Source: Gemmatimonadota bacterium (GTDB lineage: Bacteria > Gemmatimonadota > Gemmatimonadetes > Gemmatimonadales > GWC2-71-9). From it: a stretch of 64,000 nt of DNA. The stretch is taken from positions 1 through 64,000 of the forward strand of contig QHTT01000067.1 of assembly GCA_003220935.1 (NCBI GenBank). Direction: 5' to 3'. A program made the position numbers and the translations under genes. Under the pieces are notes generated by a model that ran no database searches, was not told the origin of the DNA, and saw only the letters and a list, made by a program, of their open reading frames with translations. Shown here one piece after another: positions 35,539 to 51,154 of the stretch (positions within the stretch are counted from its first letter, which is position 1; each line of letters starts with the position of its first letter).

Positions 35539-36174
35539 ATGGCACGCTACACCGGACCCGCCTGCAAGCTGTGCCGCCGCGAGGGGACGAAGCTCTTCCT
35601 CAAGGGGACGCGCTGCCTCACGGAGAAGTGCGCCGTGGAGCGGCGCGCCTACGCCCCCGGCCAGCACGGCCAGTCCTCCGGGCGCCGGCGCAAGGCATCG
35701 GAGTACGCCCGCCAGCTGCGCGAGAAGCAGAAGGTCAAACGGATCTACGGGCTATCAGAGCGCCAGTTCCGCAACATTTTCGATCGCGTGCTCAAGGAGC
35801 CAGGCGTGACCGGCGAGGCCCTGCTGGTGGCGCTGGAGAGTCGCCTGGACAACCTCGTCTACCGGATGGGCTTCGCCGTCTCGCGGCGGCAGGCCCGCCA
35901 GCTCGTGCGGCACCGCCACATCCAGGTGAATGCCCGGACCGTCGACATCCCCTCGTACCGGGTCCGCCCGGGGGATGAGGTGAAGGTGGCCGACGCGAGC
36001 CGCGAGCTAGTACTGGTGAAACACGCGCTCGAGCAATTTGGTCGCTCGCAGCCCGTGACATGGATTCATGTCGATCCCGACAAGGCGCTCGGCAAGATGA
36101 CGGAGCGGCCCACTCGCGACGCCATCCCGATTGCCGCGCAAGAACAGCTAATCGTCGAGCTCTATTCCAAGTGA
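35539..36174 (+). CDS. rpsD: 30S ribosomal protein S4
   Basis: MARYTGPACKLCRREGTKLFLKGTRC; S4 domain ESRLDNLVYRMGFAVSRRQARQLVRH. Confidence 0.97.
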   Translation: MARYTGPACKLCRREGTKLFLKGTRCLTEKCAVERRAYAPGQHGQSSGRRRKASEYARQLREKQKVKRIYGLSERQFRNIFDRVLKEPGVTGEALLVALESRLDNLVYRMGFAVSRRQARQLVRHRHIQVNARTVDIPSYRVRPGDEVKVADASRELVLVKHALEQFGRSQPVTWIHVDPDKALGKMTERPTRDAIPIAAQEQLIVELYSK

Positions 36175-37229
36175 TGACGACTCTGGATTTGACCGGCCTC
36201 GTCCGGCCCCATCTGGTCGAGATGACCAAGCGGGAGGACAACCAGAACGCCGCCGAGTTTCGCTTGCAGCCGCTTGAGCGGGGCTACGGCTACACCCTCG
36301 GCAACTCGCTGCGACGCATGCTGCTCTCCTCGCTCCGCGGCGCGGCGGTGTGGGCGTTCCGCCTGGACGGCGTGGTGCACGAGCACCAGACCATTCCGGG
36401 CGTCGTCGAAGACGTGCACCAGATCATCCAGCGGCTGAAGCAGCTCACCCTCGTCGTCGCGCCCGACGTCGACGAGGCGGTGCTCCATATCAAGCATGGC
36501 AAGTCGGGACCCGTCTACGCCCGCGATATCGAGGCGCACAGCGCCGTCACCATCGTGAACCCCGATCAGCTGCTGTTCACGCTGCAAGAGGACCGGGAGA
36601 TCGGGGGCGAGCTGTACGTCAACAAGGGGCGCGGCTATGTGGAGGCCGAACAGCATCCGCTCGACCGCACTATGCCCGTGGACGTCGTGCGCATCGACTC
36701 GATCTACAACCCGGTGCGGCGGGCGAACTTCACCGTTGCGGAAACGCGCGTCGGGCAACGCACCGACTATGACCGGCTCACGCTCACGGTCGAGACGAAC
36801 GGGACGATCACACCGGAGGACGCAGTGGCGTACGCCGCCGCGCTCGCGCAGGAACATTTCCGCTTCTTCGTCGACTTCGGCAAGGTGCCGATGGTAGCGG
36901 CGCAGCCCGCCGGCAACGGCGGCGCCGCCACCGGCCGGCTCCGCGAGGTGCTGAACCGCAGCATCGACGACGTCGGCCTGTCCGTGCGGTCGGTGAACTC
37001 GCTCAAGAACTCGAACATCCGCACGCTCGGCGACCTGGTCCAGTACCGCGAGGAGGACCTGCTCAAGGTGAAGAACGTCGGCGAGAAGGCGCTGGGAGAG
37101 ATCGCCGAGCTGCTGCGCCGCGAAGGGCTGAACTTCGCGATGAAGGTCGAGGAGGCCGAAGGGGAGCTGCGCGTGCTGGAGCAGGGCGTGCCGCCCCAGG
37201 CCCAGCTCACGGAGGGAGAGGGGGAGTAA
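36174..37229 (+). CDS. rpoA: DNA-directed RNA polymerase subunit alpha
   Basis: [28 protein letters not shown]-terminal [32 protein letters not shown]. Confidence 0.97.
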   Translation: MTTLDLTGLVRPHLVEMTKREDNQNAAEFRLQPLERGYGYTLGNSLRRMLLSSLRGAAVWAFRLDGVVHEHQTIPGVVEDVHQIIQRLKQLTLVVAPDVDEAVLHIKHGKSGPVYARDIEAHSAVTIVNPDQLLFTLQEDREIGGELYVNKGRGYVEAEQHPLDRTMPVDVVRIDSIYNPVRRANFTVAETRVGQRTDYDRLTLTVETNGTITPEDAVAYAAALAQEHFRFFVDFGKVPMVAAQPAGNGGAATGRLREVLNRSIDDVGLSVRSVNSLKNSNIRTLGDLVQYREEDLLKVKNVGEKALGEIAELLRREGLNFAMKVEEAEGELRVLEQGVPPQAQLTEGEGE

Positions 37230-37585
37230 TGCGGCACCGCGCCAAGGGCCGGCAGCTGTCGCGGACCGCGAGTCACAAGAAGGCGCTGCTCGCTAATTTA
37301 GCCACCAGCCTGTTCCGCCACGACCGCATCGTCACGACGGAAGCGAAGGCCAAAGAGCTGCGGCCCTACGCCGAGCGTCTCATCACGCTCGCGCGGCGCG
37401 GCGATTTGCACGCCCGCCGCCAGGTGGAGCGGCGCATCAAGGACCGGGCGGTGACCCACCGGCTCTTCAAGGACCTGGGGCCGCGCTTCGCCGCCCGTCC
37501 CGGCGGTTACACCAGGATCATCAAGCTGGGCCATCGCTCTGGCGACGGCGCCGAAGTGGCTCGGATCGAACTGCTGGGTGAGTGA
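37229..37585 (+). CDS. rplQ: 50S ribosomal protein L17
   Basis: [45 protein letters not shown]. Confidence 0.96.
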   Translation: MRHRAKGRQLSRTASHKKALLANLATSLFRHDRIVTTEAKAKELRPYAERLITLARRGDLHARRQVERRIKDRAVTHRLFKDLGPRFAARPGGYTRIIKLGHRSGDGAEVARIELLGE

Positions 37586-37614
37586 CGGAACGGCGGGGAG
37601 ACGGCGCCAGCGCG

Positions 37615-37639
37615 AGGGGGACCCTGGGTCCCCCTTTTT
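37615..37639 (+). terminator. Rho-independent terminator of the ribosomal operon
   Basis: AGGGGGACC-CTG-GGTCCCCCT perfect 9-bp stem followed by TTTT. Confidence 0.9.
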
Positions 37640-37640
37640 G

Positions 37641-39853
<2,213 letters not shown>

Positions 39854-39870
<17 letters not shown>

Positions 39871-42800
39871 CCTCCGCCGCATCCTGCTGCTGGGGTCGGG
39901 CCCGATCGTGATCGGGCAGGCCGCCGAGTTCGACTATTCGGGCACGCAGGCCGTGAAGGCCCTCAAGGAAGAGGGCTACACGGTCGTGCTCGTGAACTCG
40001 AACCCGGCCACGATCATGACCGACCCCGAGCTCGCGGACCGGACGTACATCGAGCCGGTCACATCGGAATGGGTGCGCAAGGTGATCGAGCGCGAGTGCC
40101 CCGACGCCCTGCTGCCAACGATGGGGGGGCAGACCGCGTTGAACGTGGCGATGGCGCTCTCGCGGGATGGCACGCTCGAGCGTCACGGCGTGGAGCTGAT
40201 CGGGGCGAACGCCCGCGCGATCCAGATGGCCGAGGACCGCGCCGAGTTCGCTGCAGCGATGCACCGCATCGGCTTGGCTACGCCCGTGGGGCGCACTGCC
40301 GCGACGGTGGCGGAGGCGCTGGTGATCGTGGCCGAGACCGGATATCCGGCGATCCTTCGCCCGTCGTTCACGCTCGGCGGGACCGGTGGGGGTGTCGCCT
40401 ACAATCGCGCCGAATTCGAGGAGCTCGTCGCGCGCGCGCTCGAGCTCTCGCCGGTGCACACCACGCTCATCGAGCGCAGCGTGCTCGGGTGGAAAGAGTT
40501 CGAGCTCGAAGTGATGCGCGACGCCCGCGACAACGTGGTGATCGTCTGCTCGATCGAGAACATCGACCCGATGGGGGTTCACACTGGGGACTCCCTCACC
40601 GTCGCGCCCGCGATGACCCTGACCGACCGTGAGTACCAGCGGATGCGGGACTCGGCGATCGCTATCATTCGCGAGATCGGGGTCGAGGCCGGCGGCTGCA
40701 ACATCCAGTTCGCCGTGAATCCCGCCGACGGCGAAATGCTGGTGATCGAAATGAACCCGCGGGTGTCGCGCAGCTCCGCGCTGGCGTCCAAGGCGACCGG
40801 ATTCCCCATCGCGCGCATCGGCACGAAGCTCGCGGTGGGCTACACCCTGGACGAGCTCCCCAACGACATTACCCGTACGACGCCGGCGTCGTTCGAGCCG
40901 GTGCTCGACTACGTCGTTGTGAAGGTACCGCGGTTCGCGTTCGAGAAGTTCCCCACCGCGGACTATCGCCTCACGACGCAGATGAAGTCGGTCGGTGAGA
41001 CGATGGCGATCGGGCGGACCTTCAAGGAAGCGTTTCAGAAGGGGCTGCGCGCGCTCGAGGCCGGGCGGCCCGGATGGGCGATCGGGCCGACGCTCGCCGA
41101 CGACCGGTTGACGAGCGACAGTGTCGATGACCTGCGCGTCGCGCTCCGCACCCCGACGCCGGAGCGCGTCTTCCAGATCAAGCGAGCGCTGCTCGCGGGA
41201 GTGCCCGTCGACGCGGTGGCCGAGGCGACGGGCATCGACCCGTGGTTCCTCTATCAAATGGAGGAGCTGATCGTGGCCGAGCGCTGGTTCGCGCGGCTCG
41301 AGGGAGTCGGCGCGGCCCAGCTGCGGCGCATGAAGCGGCTGGGGTTCAGCGACCGGCAACTCGCTGACCTGCGCGGCGCCTCCGAGGACGCGCTGCGCGC
41401 GCGGCGCTGGGAGCTGGGCATCCACCCCGCGTACAAGACGGTGGACACGTGCGCCGGCGAGTTCCCCTCCGCGACGCCGTACCTCTACAGCTCGTACGAC
41501 GCCGAGAACGAGTCCGAGCCGTTCGGAGAGCGGGGGATCGTGATCCTCGGGAGCGGTCCGAACCGCATCGGGCAGGGGGTGGAGTTCGACTACTGTTGCG
41601 TCCGCGCTGGGCTCGCCTTCCGCGAGCTGGGCTATCGGACCATCATGATCAACTCCAACCCCGAAACCGTGTCAACCGACTTCGACATCTCGGACAAGTT
41701 GTACTTCGAGCCGCTCACCTTCGAGGACGTGATCGAGATCGTCCGCTGGGAGCGACCCAAGGGAGTGGTGGTCCAGTTCGGCGGGCAGACGCCGCTCCGG
41801 CTCACCAAGCCGCTCGAGGCGGCCGGCGTCTCGATCCTCGGTACGCCGCCGGATTCGATCGACGTCGCCGAGGACCGCGAGCGGTTCGAGGCGCTGGCCC
41901 GGCGCCTGGGCGTGACGCAGCCGGCGAACGGCACGGCGCGCTCGGTCGCCGACGCGGTAAAGGTGGCCCAGCGTATCGGGTATCCCGTGCTGGTCCGGCC
42001 CTCCTACGTGCTCGGCGGTCGGGCCATGGAGATTGTGTACGACGACGGGTCCCTGCGCGATTACTTCGAGAAAGCCGCCCGCGTCGCGCCCGAGCATCCG
42101 GTCCTGATTGACCGCTTCCTCGAGGACGCCTTCGAGGGCGACGTGGACGCGATCGCCGACGGCCGCCGGACGGTCATCGCGGGGGTGATGCAGCACATCG
42201 AGGACGCCGGCGTGCACTCCGGAGACTCGGCGTGCGTCATGCCACCGTATTTGATCGGCGACCGCCAGGTCGCGGAGATGCGCCGCTACACCAAGGCGTT
42301 CGCGGAAGCGCTCGGGGTCGTCGGGCTGATCAACGTCCAGTACGCCATCAAGGATGGGGTGGTCTACGTGCTCGAGGTGAACCCGCGGGCCTCCCGCACG
42401 GTTCCGTTCGTGAGCAAGGCGACCGGGGTGTCGCTGGCCAGGCTCGCCGCCGCGGTCACCGTCGGGAAGACCCTGGACGAACTGGGGCTTCCCGATGACC
42501 TTCCGCTCCCCGGGGTGGCGGTGAAGGAGGCGGTCTTCCCCTTCACGAAACTCCCCGGGGTCGATACCATCCTGGGCCCGGAGATGCGGTCGACCGGGGA
42601 GGTAATGGGGTTCGCGGACAGCTTCGGGATGGCGTTCGCCAAGGCGCAGATCGCCGCGGACGGGAGCCTGCCGCTCGCGGGAGCGATCTTCGTGACGGTG
42701 AACGACTCGGACAAGCCGACCGTGGTCCCGATCGTGCGCCGTTTCCACGAGCTGGGATTCCGGATCGTGGCCACGGCAGGGACAGAGCAATACCTGCGGG

Positions 42801-43150
42801 CGCGCGGCGTGCCGGCCGAGCGGGTAGCCAAAGTACACGAGGGACGCCCCAACGCGATCGACTTGATCGTGTCGGGGGAAGTCCAGCTGCTCATCAACAC
42901 GCCCCTCGGCAAGTTCACGCAGGCGGACGATTACGCGATCCGGCGCGCGGCGCTGATGCACCGCGTCCCGTACACGACGACGATGTCGGCCGCGAGCGCC
43001 GCCTGCGACGCGATCATCGCTTTGCGCAGCCGAACCGGCAGCGTGAGGAGTCTCCAAGAATGGCACGAAAGGACAACCGTCCAAAGCCGGACGCCGGGAG
43101 TCGCAAAGGCGGCGGCGGCGCCAAGCCGCACGCCGGCCGGCCGGGCGTAG
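39854..43150 (+). CDS. carB: Carbamoyl-phosphate synthase large subunit
   Basis: [33 protein letters not shown] and [21 protein letters not shown] tandem halves. Confidence 0.96.
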
Positions 43151-43976
43151 CCAAGGCGTCGACCAAGCCGGCGAGCTCGGGCAAGGGGCCCGCACGCCCT
43201 GCGCCGTCCGCTCCGCCCGCCCCGAAGCTCAAGTTCCGCGGGCGCATGCTCGAGAACGAGCCGCTCGCGGCGTCTACCACGTACCGGATCGGGGGGACAC
43301 GGGCTTCCCTGGTGTCGTGATCCGCCTCGGCAAGGGGCTCGACCGGTTCGAGATGAAAGGCGCGACGGCAATCGTCGGGGCGGGCCTCCCGACGCCGCTG
43401 CTGGCGCGCCGCACTGCCGAGGCCGGGTTCGCCGGCGTGGAGCGCTTCATCGGAGTCCCCGGCACCGTGGGGGGCGGCGTTTACATGAACGCCGGCTGCC
43501 ACGGCGCGGAGTTCGCTGAAGTCGTGACGGAAGTCACCGTGATGGATGCGAAAGGCAAGATCAAACCGCTCCCGCGCAAACAGATCTCGTACAAGTACCG
43601 CGCGTCGAACCTCGGCACCGTGATCGTGCTCGAGGCCAAACTGGCGCTGATCGAGGAGCCGCCCGCCAAACTGAAGGAGCTGCAGGGGAAGCTGCTCCGC
43701 TGGCGCAAGGCCGGGACACCGTTCGACCAACCGTGCTGCGGCTCGGTGTTCAAGAACCCGGGCGGCCCGCGCACCGCCGGGACCTTGATCGACGAGGCGG
43801 GCCTCAAAGGGTTTACCCTCGGCGGCGCGCAGGTGTCGCCGCTGCATGCGAACTACTTCGTCAACACCGGCAGCGCCACGGCGAGCGACGTCCTCAAGCT
43901 GATCGAGCACGTGCGCAAGACCGTCGCCAAGAAGCTGGGCGTCGAGCTGGAGCTCGAGGTCAAGGTCATCGGCTAG
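43060..43976 (+). pseudogene. murB: UDP-N-acetylenolpyruvoylglucosamine reductase, disrupted by an apparent internal deletion/frameshift near 43300
   Basis: Frame 1 ends ...LENEPLAASTTYRIGG; frame 2 resumes DTGFPGVVIRLGKGLDRFEMKGATAIVGAGLPTPLLARRTAEAGFAGVERFIGVPGTVGGGVYMNAGCHG. Confidence 0.8.
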
Positions 43977-44566
43977 TGCCCGACTACTTCGTCCACGAGT
44001 CGAGCTACGTCGACGAAGGCGCCCGGGTCGGCAAAGGCACGAAGATCTGGCACTTCTGTCACGTCATGCCCGGCGCCGTGATCGGCGAGCGCTGCAACCT
44101 GGGCCAGAACGTCGTGGTGATGCCCGGGACGCGCGTCGGGAACAACGTGAAGATCCAAAACAACGTCTCGATCTACGAGGGCGTGGTGCTCGAAGACGAC
44201 GTGTTCTGCGGGCCGTCGTGCGTGTTCACCAACGTGGTGAACCCGCGCGCCCATGTCTCCCGCAAGCACGCGTACCGGCCGACCCTCGTGAAGCGCGGCA
44301 GCTCGATCGGCGCCAATGCGACGATCGTGTGCGGCGTGACCTTGGGCGAGTACGCCTTCATCGGCGCGGGCGCCGTCGTCACCGCCGATGTTCCCGCCTT
44401 CGGCCTGATGCTGGGCGTTCCCGCCCGACGCGTCGGGTGGATGTGCCAGTGCGGCGAACGGCTCGTGGTGGTGGGCGCCCGGAGCGAGTGCGCTGCCTGC
44501 GGCGCTACGTACGAGGAGTCGAACGGCGCGCTGCGGCTGATTGCCTCGCCCCGCCGTCCCGGATAA
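43976..44566 (+). CDS. wbpD: UDP-sugar N-acetyltransferase (WbpD-like left-handed beta-helix) with C-terminal zinc ribbon
   Basis: Hexapeptide repeats; [41 protein letters not shown]...CAACG. Confidence 0.82.
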   Translation: MPDYFVHESSYVDEGARVGKGTKIWHFCHVMPGAVIGERCNLGQNVVVMPGTRVGNNVKIQNNVSIYEGVVLEDDVFCGPSCVFTNVVNPRAHVSRKHAYRPTLVKRGSSIGANATIVCGVTLGEYAFIGAGAVVTADVPAFGLMLGVPARRVGWMCQCGERLVVVGARSECAACGATYEESNGALRLIASPRRPG

Positions 44567-44596
44567 ATTGTTGCGCCTTCGAAGGATACCGACCAC

Positions 44597-45712
44597 GTGA
44601 ACGTGCCGCTGTTGGACCTCGTGGCGCAGTACCGCGCCATCCGAGACGAGGTGCTGCCCGCCCTGCAGGCAGTCATCGAGTCCCAGCAGTTCGTCATGGG
44701 CCCCCCCGTGGTGCAGCTCGAGGCGGCGGTGGCGAGCCTTTGCCGGGCGCCGCACGCCATCGCGTGCGCCAGCGGCACCGACGCGCTGCTGCTCGCGCTC
44801 AAAGCGCTGCGGCTCGAACCCGGGGACGAGGTGATTACCACCCCGTTCACGTTCTTCGCGACCGCCGGCGCGATCCACAACGCAGGCGGCACGCCCGTCT
44901 TCGTGGACGTCGAACCGGACACCTTCAACATCGACCCTGCAGCCGTCGCTGCGGCGCTGACCCCGCGCACCCGGGCGATCGTGCCGGTGCACCTGTACGG
45001 GCAAATGGCCGCGCTGGAGCGGCTGTTGCCGCTGGCGCGGGCGCGCGATGTGAAGATCATCGAGGACGCCGCTCAGGCGATCGGGGCACGCCGCAAGATC
45101 GACGGCCAGTGGCGCATGGCCGGCGAGCTGGGCTGGGTGACCGGCTTTTCTTTCTTTCCGAGTAAGAATCTCGGTGCCTGGGGCGATGGCGGGATGATGG
45201 TTACTGCGGACGCTGCTGTCGCGGAGCGCCTGCGCAAGCTGCGACTGCACGGCGGCGCCAAGCAGTACCATCACGACGAGGTGGGTACCAACTCCCGGCT
45301 CGATACCGTGCAGGCAGCGGTGCTGCTCGCGAAGCTGCCCCATCTCGTGTCCTGGTCCGGGCGGCGACGCGAGATCGCGGCCTATTACACCGAGCGACTG
45401 GCCGACCTGCCCACGCTGCAGCCCCCGGTCGTGGACCCCTGCAACGAGCCCATCTTTCATCAGTACACGGTACGGGTCGAGCGCCGCGACGCGCTGCAGG
45501 CATACCTCAAGAGCAAGGCCATCGGCACGGCGATCTACTACCCGGTGCCGCTGCATCTGCAACACTGCTTCAGCCACCTGGGCTACCAGCCTGGCCAACT
45601 GCCACAGTCGGAGCGCGCCGCGACCGAGGTGCTCTCGCTGCCGGTGTATCCGGAACTCACCCGCGATCAGCTCGATTACGTGATCGATGCGATCCGCGGA
45701 TTCTATCGGTGA
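44597..45712 (+). CDS. wbpE: DegT/DnrJ/EryC1 family aminotransferase (WbpE-like)
   Basis: CASGTDALLLALKALRLEPGDEVITTPFTFFATAGAI; FSFFPSKNLGAWGDGGM. Confidence 0.88.
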   Translation: MNVPLLDLVAQYRAIRDEVLPALQAVIESQQFVMGPPVVQLEAAVASLCRAPHAIACASGTDALLLALKALRLEPGDEVITTPFTFFATAGAIHNAGGTPVFVDVEPDTFNIDPAAVAAALTPRTRAIVPVHLYGQMAALERLLPLARARDVKIIEDAAQAIGARRKIDGQWRMAGELGWVTGFSFFPSKNLGAWGDGGMMVTADAAVAERLRKLRLHGGAKQYHHDEVGTNSRLDTVQAAVLLAKLPHLVSWSGRRREIAAYYTERLADLPTLQPPVVDPCNEPIFHQYTVRVERRDALQAYLKSKAIGTAIYYPVPLHLQHCFSHLGYQPGQLPQSERAATEVLSLPVYPELTRDQLDYVIDAIRGFYR

Positions 45713-46709
45713 GCCGCCTGAAGCTGGGCGTCATCGGTGCGGGGGTGTGGGGCAAGAATCACGTACGGACGGCGGCTGGCCTGGCGGACGCCGAGCTCGC
45801 CGCGGTGTGCGACACCGACACCAAGGTCCGCGACCGAGTGGCGCGGCAGTACCCGGTTACGCACGTCACCGCCGACGTGGTCGATCTGCTCGGCCGGGTG
45901 GACGGAGTGATCGTGGCCTCGCCGGCGGCCAGCCACGCCCGCATCGCGCTACAATGTGTCGAGGCTGGGAAGCCGTGCCTCGTGGAGAAGCCGTTTGCGT
46001 TGACGGTCCGGGACGCCGAAGCGGTTGCCCGCTCGGCCGCCGACCGCAAGGTGAGCGTCGCGGCCGGTCACCTGCTGGTGTTTCATCCGGCAGTGGAACG
46101 GCTGCGAGCCCTGGTGCAGGAGGGCGAGCTTGGTAAGATCTTCTACCTCTATGGGTTGCGCGTCAATCTCGGGCAGATCCGCGCCGACGAGAACGCCCTC
46201 TGGAGCTTCGGGCCGCACGATGTATCGATGGCACTCTACTTGCTCAACGACCAACCGATACGGGTCGCTGCGCAGGGGCGGAGCTACCTCCAGCCCGGGG
46301 TGGAGGACGTGGTCTTTCTCACGATGGAATTCGCCAGCGGCATCCTCGCGCACGTGCAGCTTTCTTGGCTCGACCCACACAAGGAACGGAAGCTGACGGT
46401 GGTTGGAGCGAAAAAGATGGTAGTGTTCGACGACATGGAGCCGCGCGAGAAGCTCCGGATCTACGACAAAGGCGTGGACCGCCCGCCCGAGTACGGCTCC
46501 TATGGGGAGAGCCTGGCGATTCGGGAGGGCGACATCTTCATTCCCAAGATCCCGAACATCGAGCCACTCGCAGCGGAGCTGAGCCACTTCGTTCGCGTGG
46601 CGCGCGATGGCGAGGTCCCGCGGGCCAGCGCCGCGGACGGGGTCCGCGTCGTACGGGTGCTCGACGCTGCGACGCGTTCGCTCGCCGCCGGCGGGACGCC
46701 GGTAACCCT

Positions 46710-46713
<4 letters not shown>
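45709..46713 (+). CDS. wbpB: Gfo/Idh/MocA family oxidoreductase (WbpB-like)
   Basis: LGVIGAGVWGKNHVRTAAGL; CLVEKPFAL. Confidence 0.85.
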
Positions 46714-48022
<1,309 letters not shown>

Positions 48023-48026
<4 letters not shown>

Positions 48027-49233
48027 ACGTCGCGGTGATCGGAACCGGATATGTCGGCCTCGTGGTGGGCGCGTGTCTCGCCGAGACAGGGAACGACGTG
48101 ATCTGCGCCGACGTGGACGAGGGTAAGATCGCCGGGCTGCGGCAGAGCCGGCTGCCGATTTACGAGCCGGGCCGCCCGATGAGGACGGCTCGGCGGACTT
48201 GCAGCACGTGCTGGACGTGGCCCGGACGGTCGGCCAACGCATGAACAAGCCGAAGATCGTGGTCACGAAGAGCACGGTTCCGGTGGGCACGGCGGAGCGG
48301 GTCCGGGCGGAGATCGCGAAGCACACGACCGTCCCGTTCCAGGTGTGCGCGAACCCCGAGTTCCTGAAGGAAGGGGCGGCCGTCGAGGACTTCATGAAGC
48401 CCGACCGCGTCGTGGTAGGGGTCGATTCCCAGGAGGCAGCGCAGGTCATCGGGGAGCTGTACGCACCGTTCGTGCGGACGGGTAACCCGATCATTTTCAT
48501 GGACGTCCCGTCGGCCGAGATGACGAAGTATGCGGCGAACGCGATGCTGGCAACCCGGATCTCGTTCATGAACCAGATCGCCCGCTTGTGCGAAGCTGTC
48601 GGTGCCGACGTGACGCACGTCCGCAAGGGCATCGGCACCGACCGCCGCATCGGATCCGCCTTCCTTTTCCCGGGGCCGGGCTACGGCGGCTCGTGCTTTC
48701 CCAAGGACGTCAAGGCGCTGATGCGGACCGCGGAGGCGAACGGCGTGTCGCTCGACGTCGTCCAGGCAGTCGAGGTCTCGAACGAGCGCCAGAAGCGGGT
48801 GCTGTTCGAAAAGCTGCAGCGCCACTTCGACGGCAACCTGGACGGGCAGACCATCGCTGTCTGGGGCCTCGCCTTCAAGGCGGAAACCGACGACGTGCGG
48901 GAGAGCCCGGCGCTCGTGCTGGTGGAAGAGCTGCTCTGTGCCGGCGCCAAGGTGCGCGTGCACGACCCGGCGGCGCTCGAGACCGCGCGGCGACAGCTCG
49001 GCGATCGCGTCACGTACGCCGCCCAGGCATACGACGCGCTGCAAGGCGCCGCGGCGCTGGCGATCGTCACCGAGTGGCTCGAGTACCGCAACCCGGACTT
49101 CGCGAGGATCAGGCAGCTGCTCTCGCGGCGGCTCATCGTGGACGGGCGGAATCTCTACGACCCGTCGCGTCTCGCCCGCCTGGGCCTGACCTACGATAGC
49201 ATCGGCCGCCGGTTGGCATGCGCGTCCTCGTAA
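48023..49233 (+). pseudogene. ugd: UDP-glucose 6-dehydrogenase, disrupted by an apparent internal deletion/frameshift near 48175
   Basis: [50 protein letters not shown] then [43 protein letters not shown] in another frame. Confidence 0.82.
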
Positions 49234-50153
49234 CGGGGGCCGCGGGATTCCTCGGCTCGCACCTGTGCGACCGGTTGCTCGCGCAGGGCCATCGCGTCGT
49301 GGCTATGGACAACTTCATCACTGGGTCCCCCGCCAACGTGGCCCACCTGCGGGAGCACCGCGACTTTCAGTTCGTGCTGCACGACGTTACCAACTTCATC
49401 GAAGTCCAGGGGCCGCTCGACGGTGTGCTCCACTTCGCCAGCCCCGCCAGCCCCGTGGATTACCTGGAGCTGCCGATTCAGACCCTGAAGGTGGGCTCGC
49501 TCGGCACGCACAAGGCGCTGGGGCTTGCCAAGGCGAAGCGCGCCCGGTTCCTGCTCGCCTCCACCTCTGAGGTGTACGGCGACCCACTCGTGCACCCCCA
49601 ACCCGAGAGCTACTGGGGCCACGTGAACCCGGTAGGCCCGCGCGGCGTCTACGACGAAGCCAAGCGCTTCGCCGAGGCCATGACGATGGCCTACCACCGC
49701 TATCACGGTCTCGATACGCGCATGGTGCGGATCTTCAATACCTACGGCGCGCGCATGCGGCCCAATGACGGGCGCGTCGTGTCCAACTTTATCGTGCAGG
49801 CGCTCAAGGGCGAGCCGCTGACGGTGTATGGCGACGGCTCGCAAACCCGCTCGTTCTGCTACGTGGACGACCTGATCGACGGGATCGTGCGGCTGTTCGA
49901 GCGGGGCGATTCCGAGCCCACCAACATCGGCAATCCGAACGAGTTCACCGTGCGTCAGCTCGCTGAGGTCGTGTTGCGGCTCACTGGCAGCCGCAGCCAG
50001 ATCGTGGAGCGGCCGCTCCCTGTTGACGATCCCAAGGTCCGCCAGCCGGACATCGCGCGCGCGCGGGCGACGCTCGGCTGGGAGCCCCAGGTCTCGCTCG
50101 AGCAAGGGCTGCTGCGCACCATCGAGTACTTCCGCACGCTCATTTGCAAGTGA
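49218..50153 (+). CDS. uxs: UDP-glucuronate decarboxylase (UDP-xylose synthase-like)
   Basis: [76 protein letters not shown]. Confidence 0.9.
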   Translation: MRVLVTGAAGFLGSHLCDRLLAQGHRVVAMDNFITGSPANVAHLREHRDFQFVLHDVTNFIEVQGPLDGVLHFASPASPVDYLELPIQTLKVGSLGTHKALGLAKAKRARFLLASTSEVYGDPLVHPQPESYWGHVNPVGPRGVYDEAKRFAEAMTMAYHRYHGLDTRMVRIFNTYGARMRPNDGRVVSNFIVQALKGEPLTVYGDGSQTRSFCYVDDLIDGIVRLFERGDSEPTNIGNPNEFTVRQLAEVVLRLTGSRSQIVERPLPVDDPKVRQPDIARARATLGWEPQVSLEQGLLRTIEYFRTLICK

Positions 50154-51154
50154 GTCCGCGGGTCCTGGTCACGGGGGCCGCGGGCTTCATCGGCTCGCAC
50201 GTGTGCGAGGCGCTGGTCGGGCGCGGGGACGAGGTCGTCGGCGTCGACAACTTCGACCCGTTCTACGCGCGGGCCATGAAGGAGCGCAACCTCGACGGCC
50301 TGCGCCGCCAGCCGCGATTCCGGTTCGTCGAAGCGGACGTGGTGCGCGACCCGCTGCCCCTCGACGGGGTGACCGTCGTGCTGCACCTGGCGGCCAAGCC
50401 GGGTGTGCGGCCCTCCCTCGAGAATCCGGCCGCCTACAGCGAAGCCAACGTCACGGGGACGGTCCGCGTGCTCGAGGCGGCGCGGCGCGCCGGGATCCGG
50501 CGGGTGGTGTTCGGATCGTCCTCCTCGGTGTATGGGGACGCCACTCCCGCGCCGTTCGCTGAAGACACGGCCGCCGTCTGGCCCATCTCGCCGTACGCGG
50601 CGAGCAAGCGCGCTGGGGAGTTGATGGCACACGCCTTCGCGCACTTGTATGGGATGCAGATCGCCTGCCTGCGCTTCTTCACCGTCTACGGGCCGCGGCA
50701 GCGGCCCGATCTGGCCATCCACCGCTTTACCGACTTGATCGCCCACGGCAAGCCGGTGCGGATGCACGGCGACGGGTCGGCCGAGCGCGACTATACCTAT
50801 ATTACGGACTGTGTGGAGGGCGTTCTGGCGGCGGTGGAGTGGACGGCCCGGGCGCAAGGGAGCGGGGGACGTGGTGCGGGGGGTGGTGGCGGCGGGGCGG
50901 GGATTGCCGAAGCGATCAACATCGGCGGCGGTGCGCGGGTGCGGCTGGACCGCCTGATCGAGTTGGTCGGGCACACGCTGGGACAGGAGGTGCGGATCGA
51001 GCGCCATCCCGATCAGCCGGGCGACGTGCGGCTGACGGCGGCCGATCTGCGCCGCGCCGAGCGCCAGCTCGGCTACCGGCCCAAGGTCGGCATCGAGGAG
51101 GGAATCCAACACTTCGTGCGCTGGTACCAGGAGATACATGGACGTCAGTCCTGA
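50150..51154 (+). CDS. NAD-dependent epimerase (UDP-glucuronate 4-epimerase-like)
   Basis: [56 protein letters not shown]. Confidence 0.87.
   Translation: MSPRVLVTGAAGFIGSHVCEALVGRGDEVVGVDNFDPFYARAMKERNLDGLRRQPRFRFVEADVVRDPLPLDGVTVVLHLAAKPGVRPSLENPAAYSEANVTGTVRVLEAARRAGIRRVVFGSSSSVYGDATPAPFAEDTAAVWPISPYAASKRAGELMAHAFAHLYGMQIACLRFFTVYGPRQRPDLAIHRFTDLIAHGKPVRMHGDGSAERDYTYITDCVEGVLAAVEWTARAQGSGGRGAGGGGGGAGIAEAINIGGGARVRLDRLIELVGHTLGQEVRIERHPDQPGDVRLTAADLRRAERQLGYRPKVGIEEGIQHFVRWYQEIHGRQS

Noticed and set aside
43290-43320. Intron or programmed frameshift in murB
   Set aside because: Conserved sequence is absent rather than interrupted; frameshifting alone cannot supply the missing roughly 40 residues
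50860-50925. G-rich tract in the epimerase gene as a G-quadruplex regulatory element
   Set aside because: It is a Gly/Ala-rich coding loop ([17 protein letters not shown]) in GC-rich DNA; no positional reason to infer regulation
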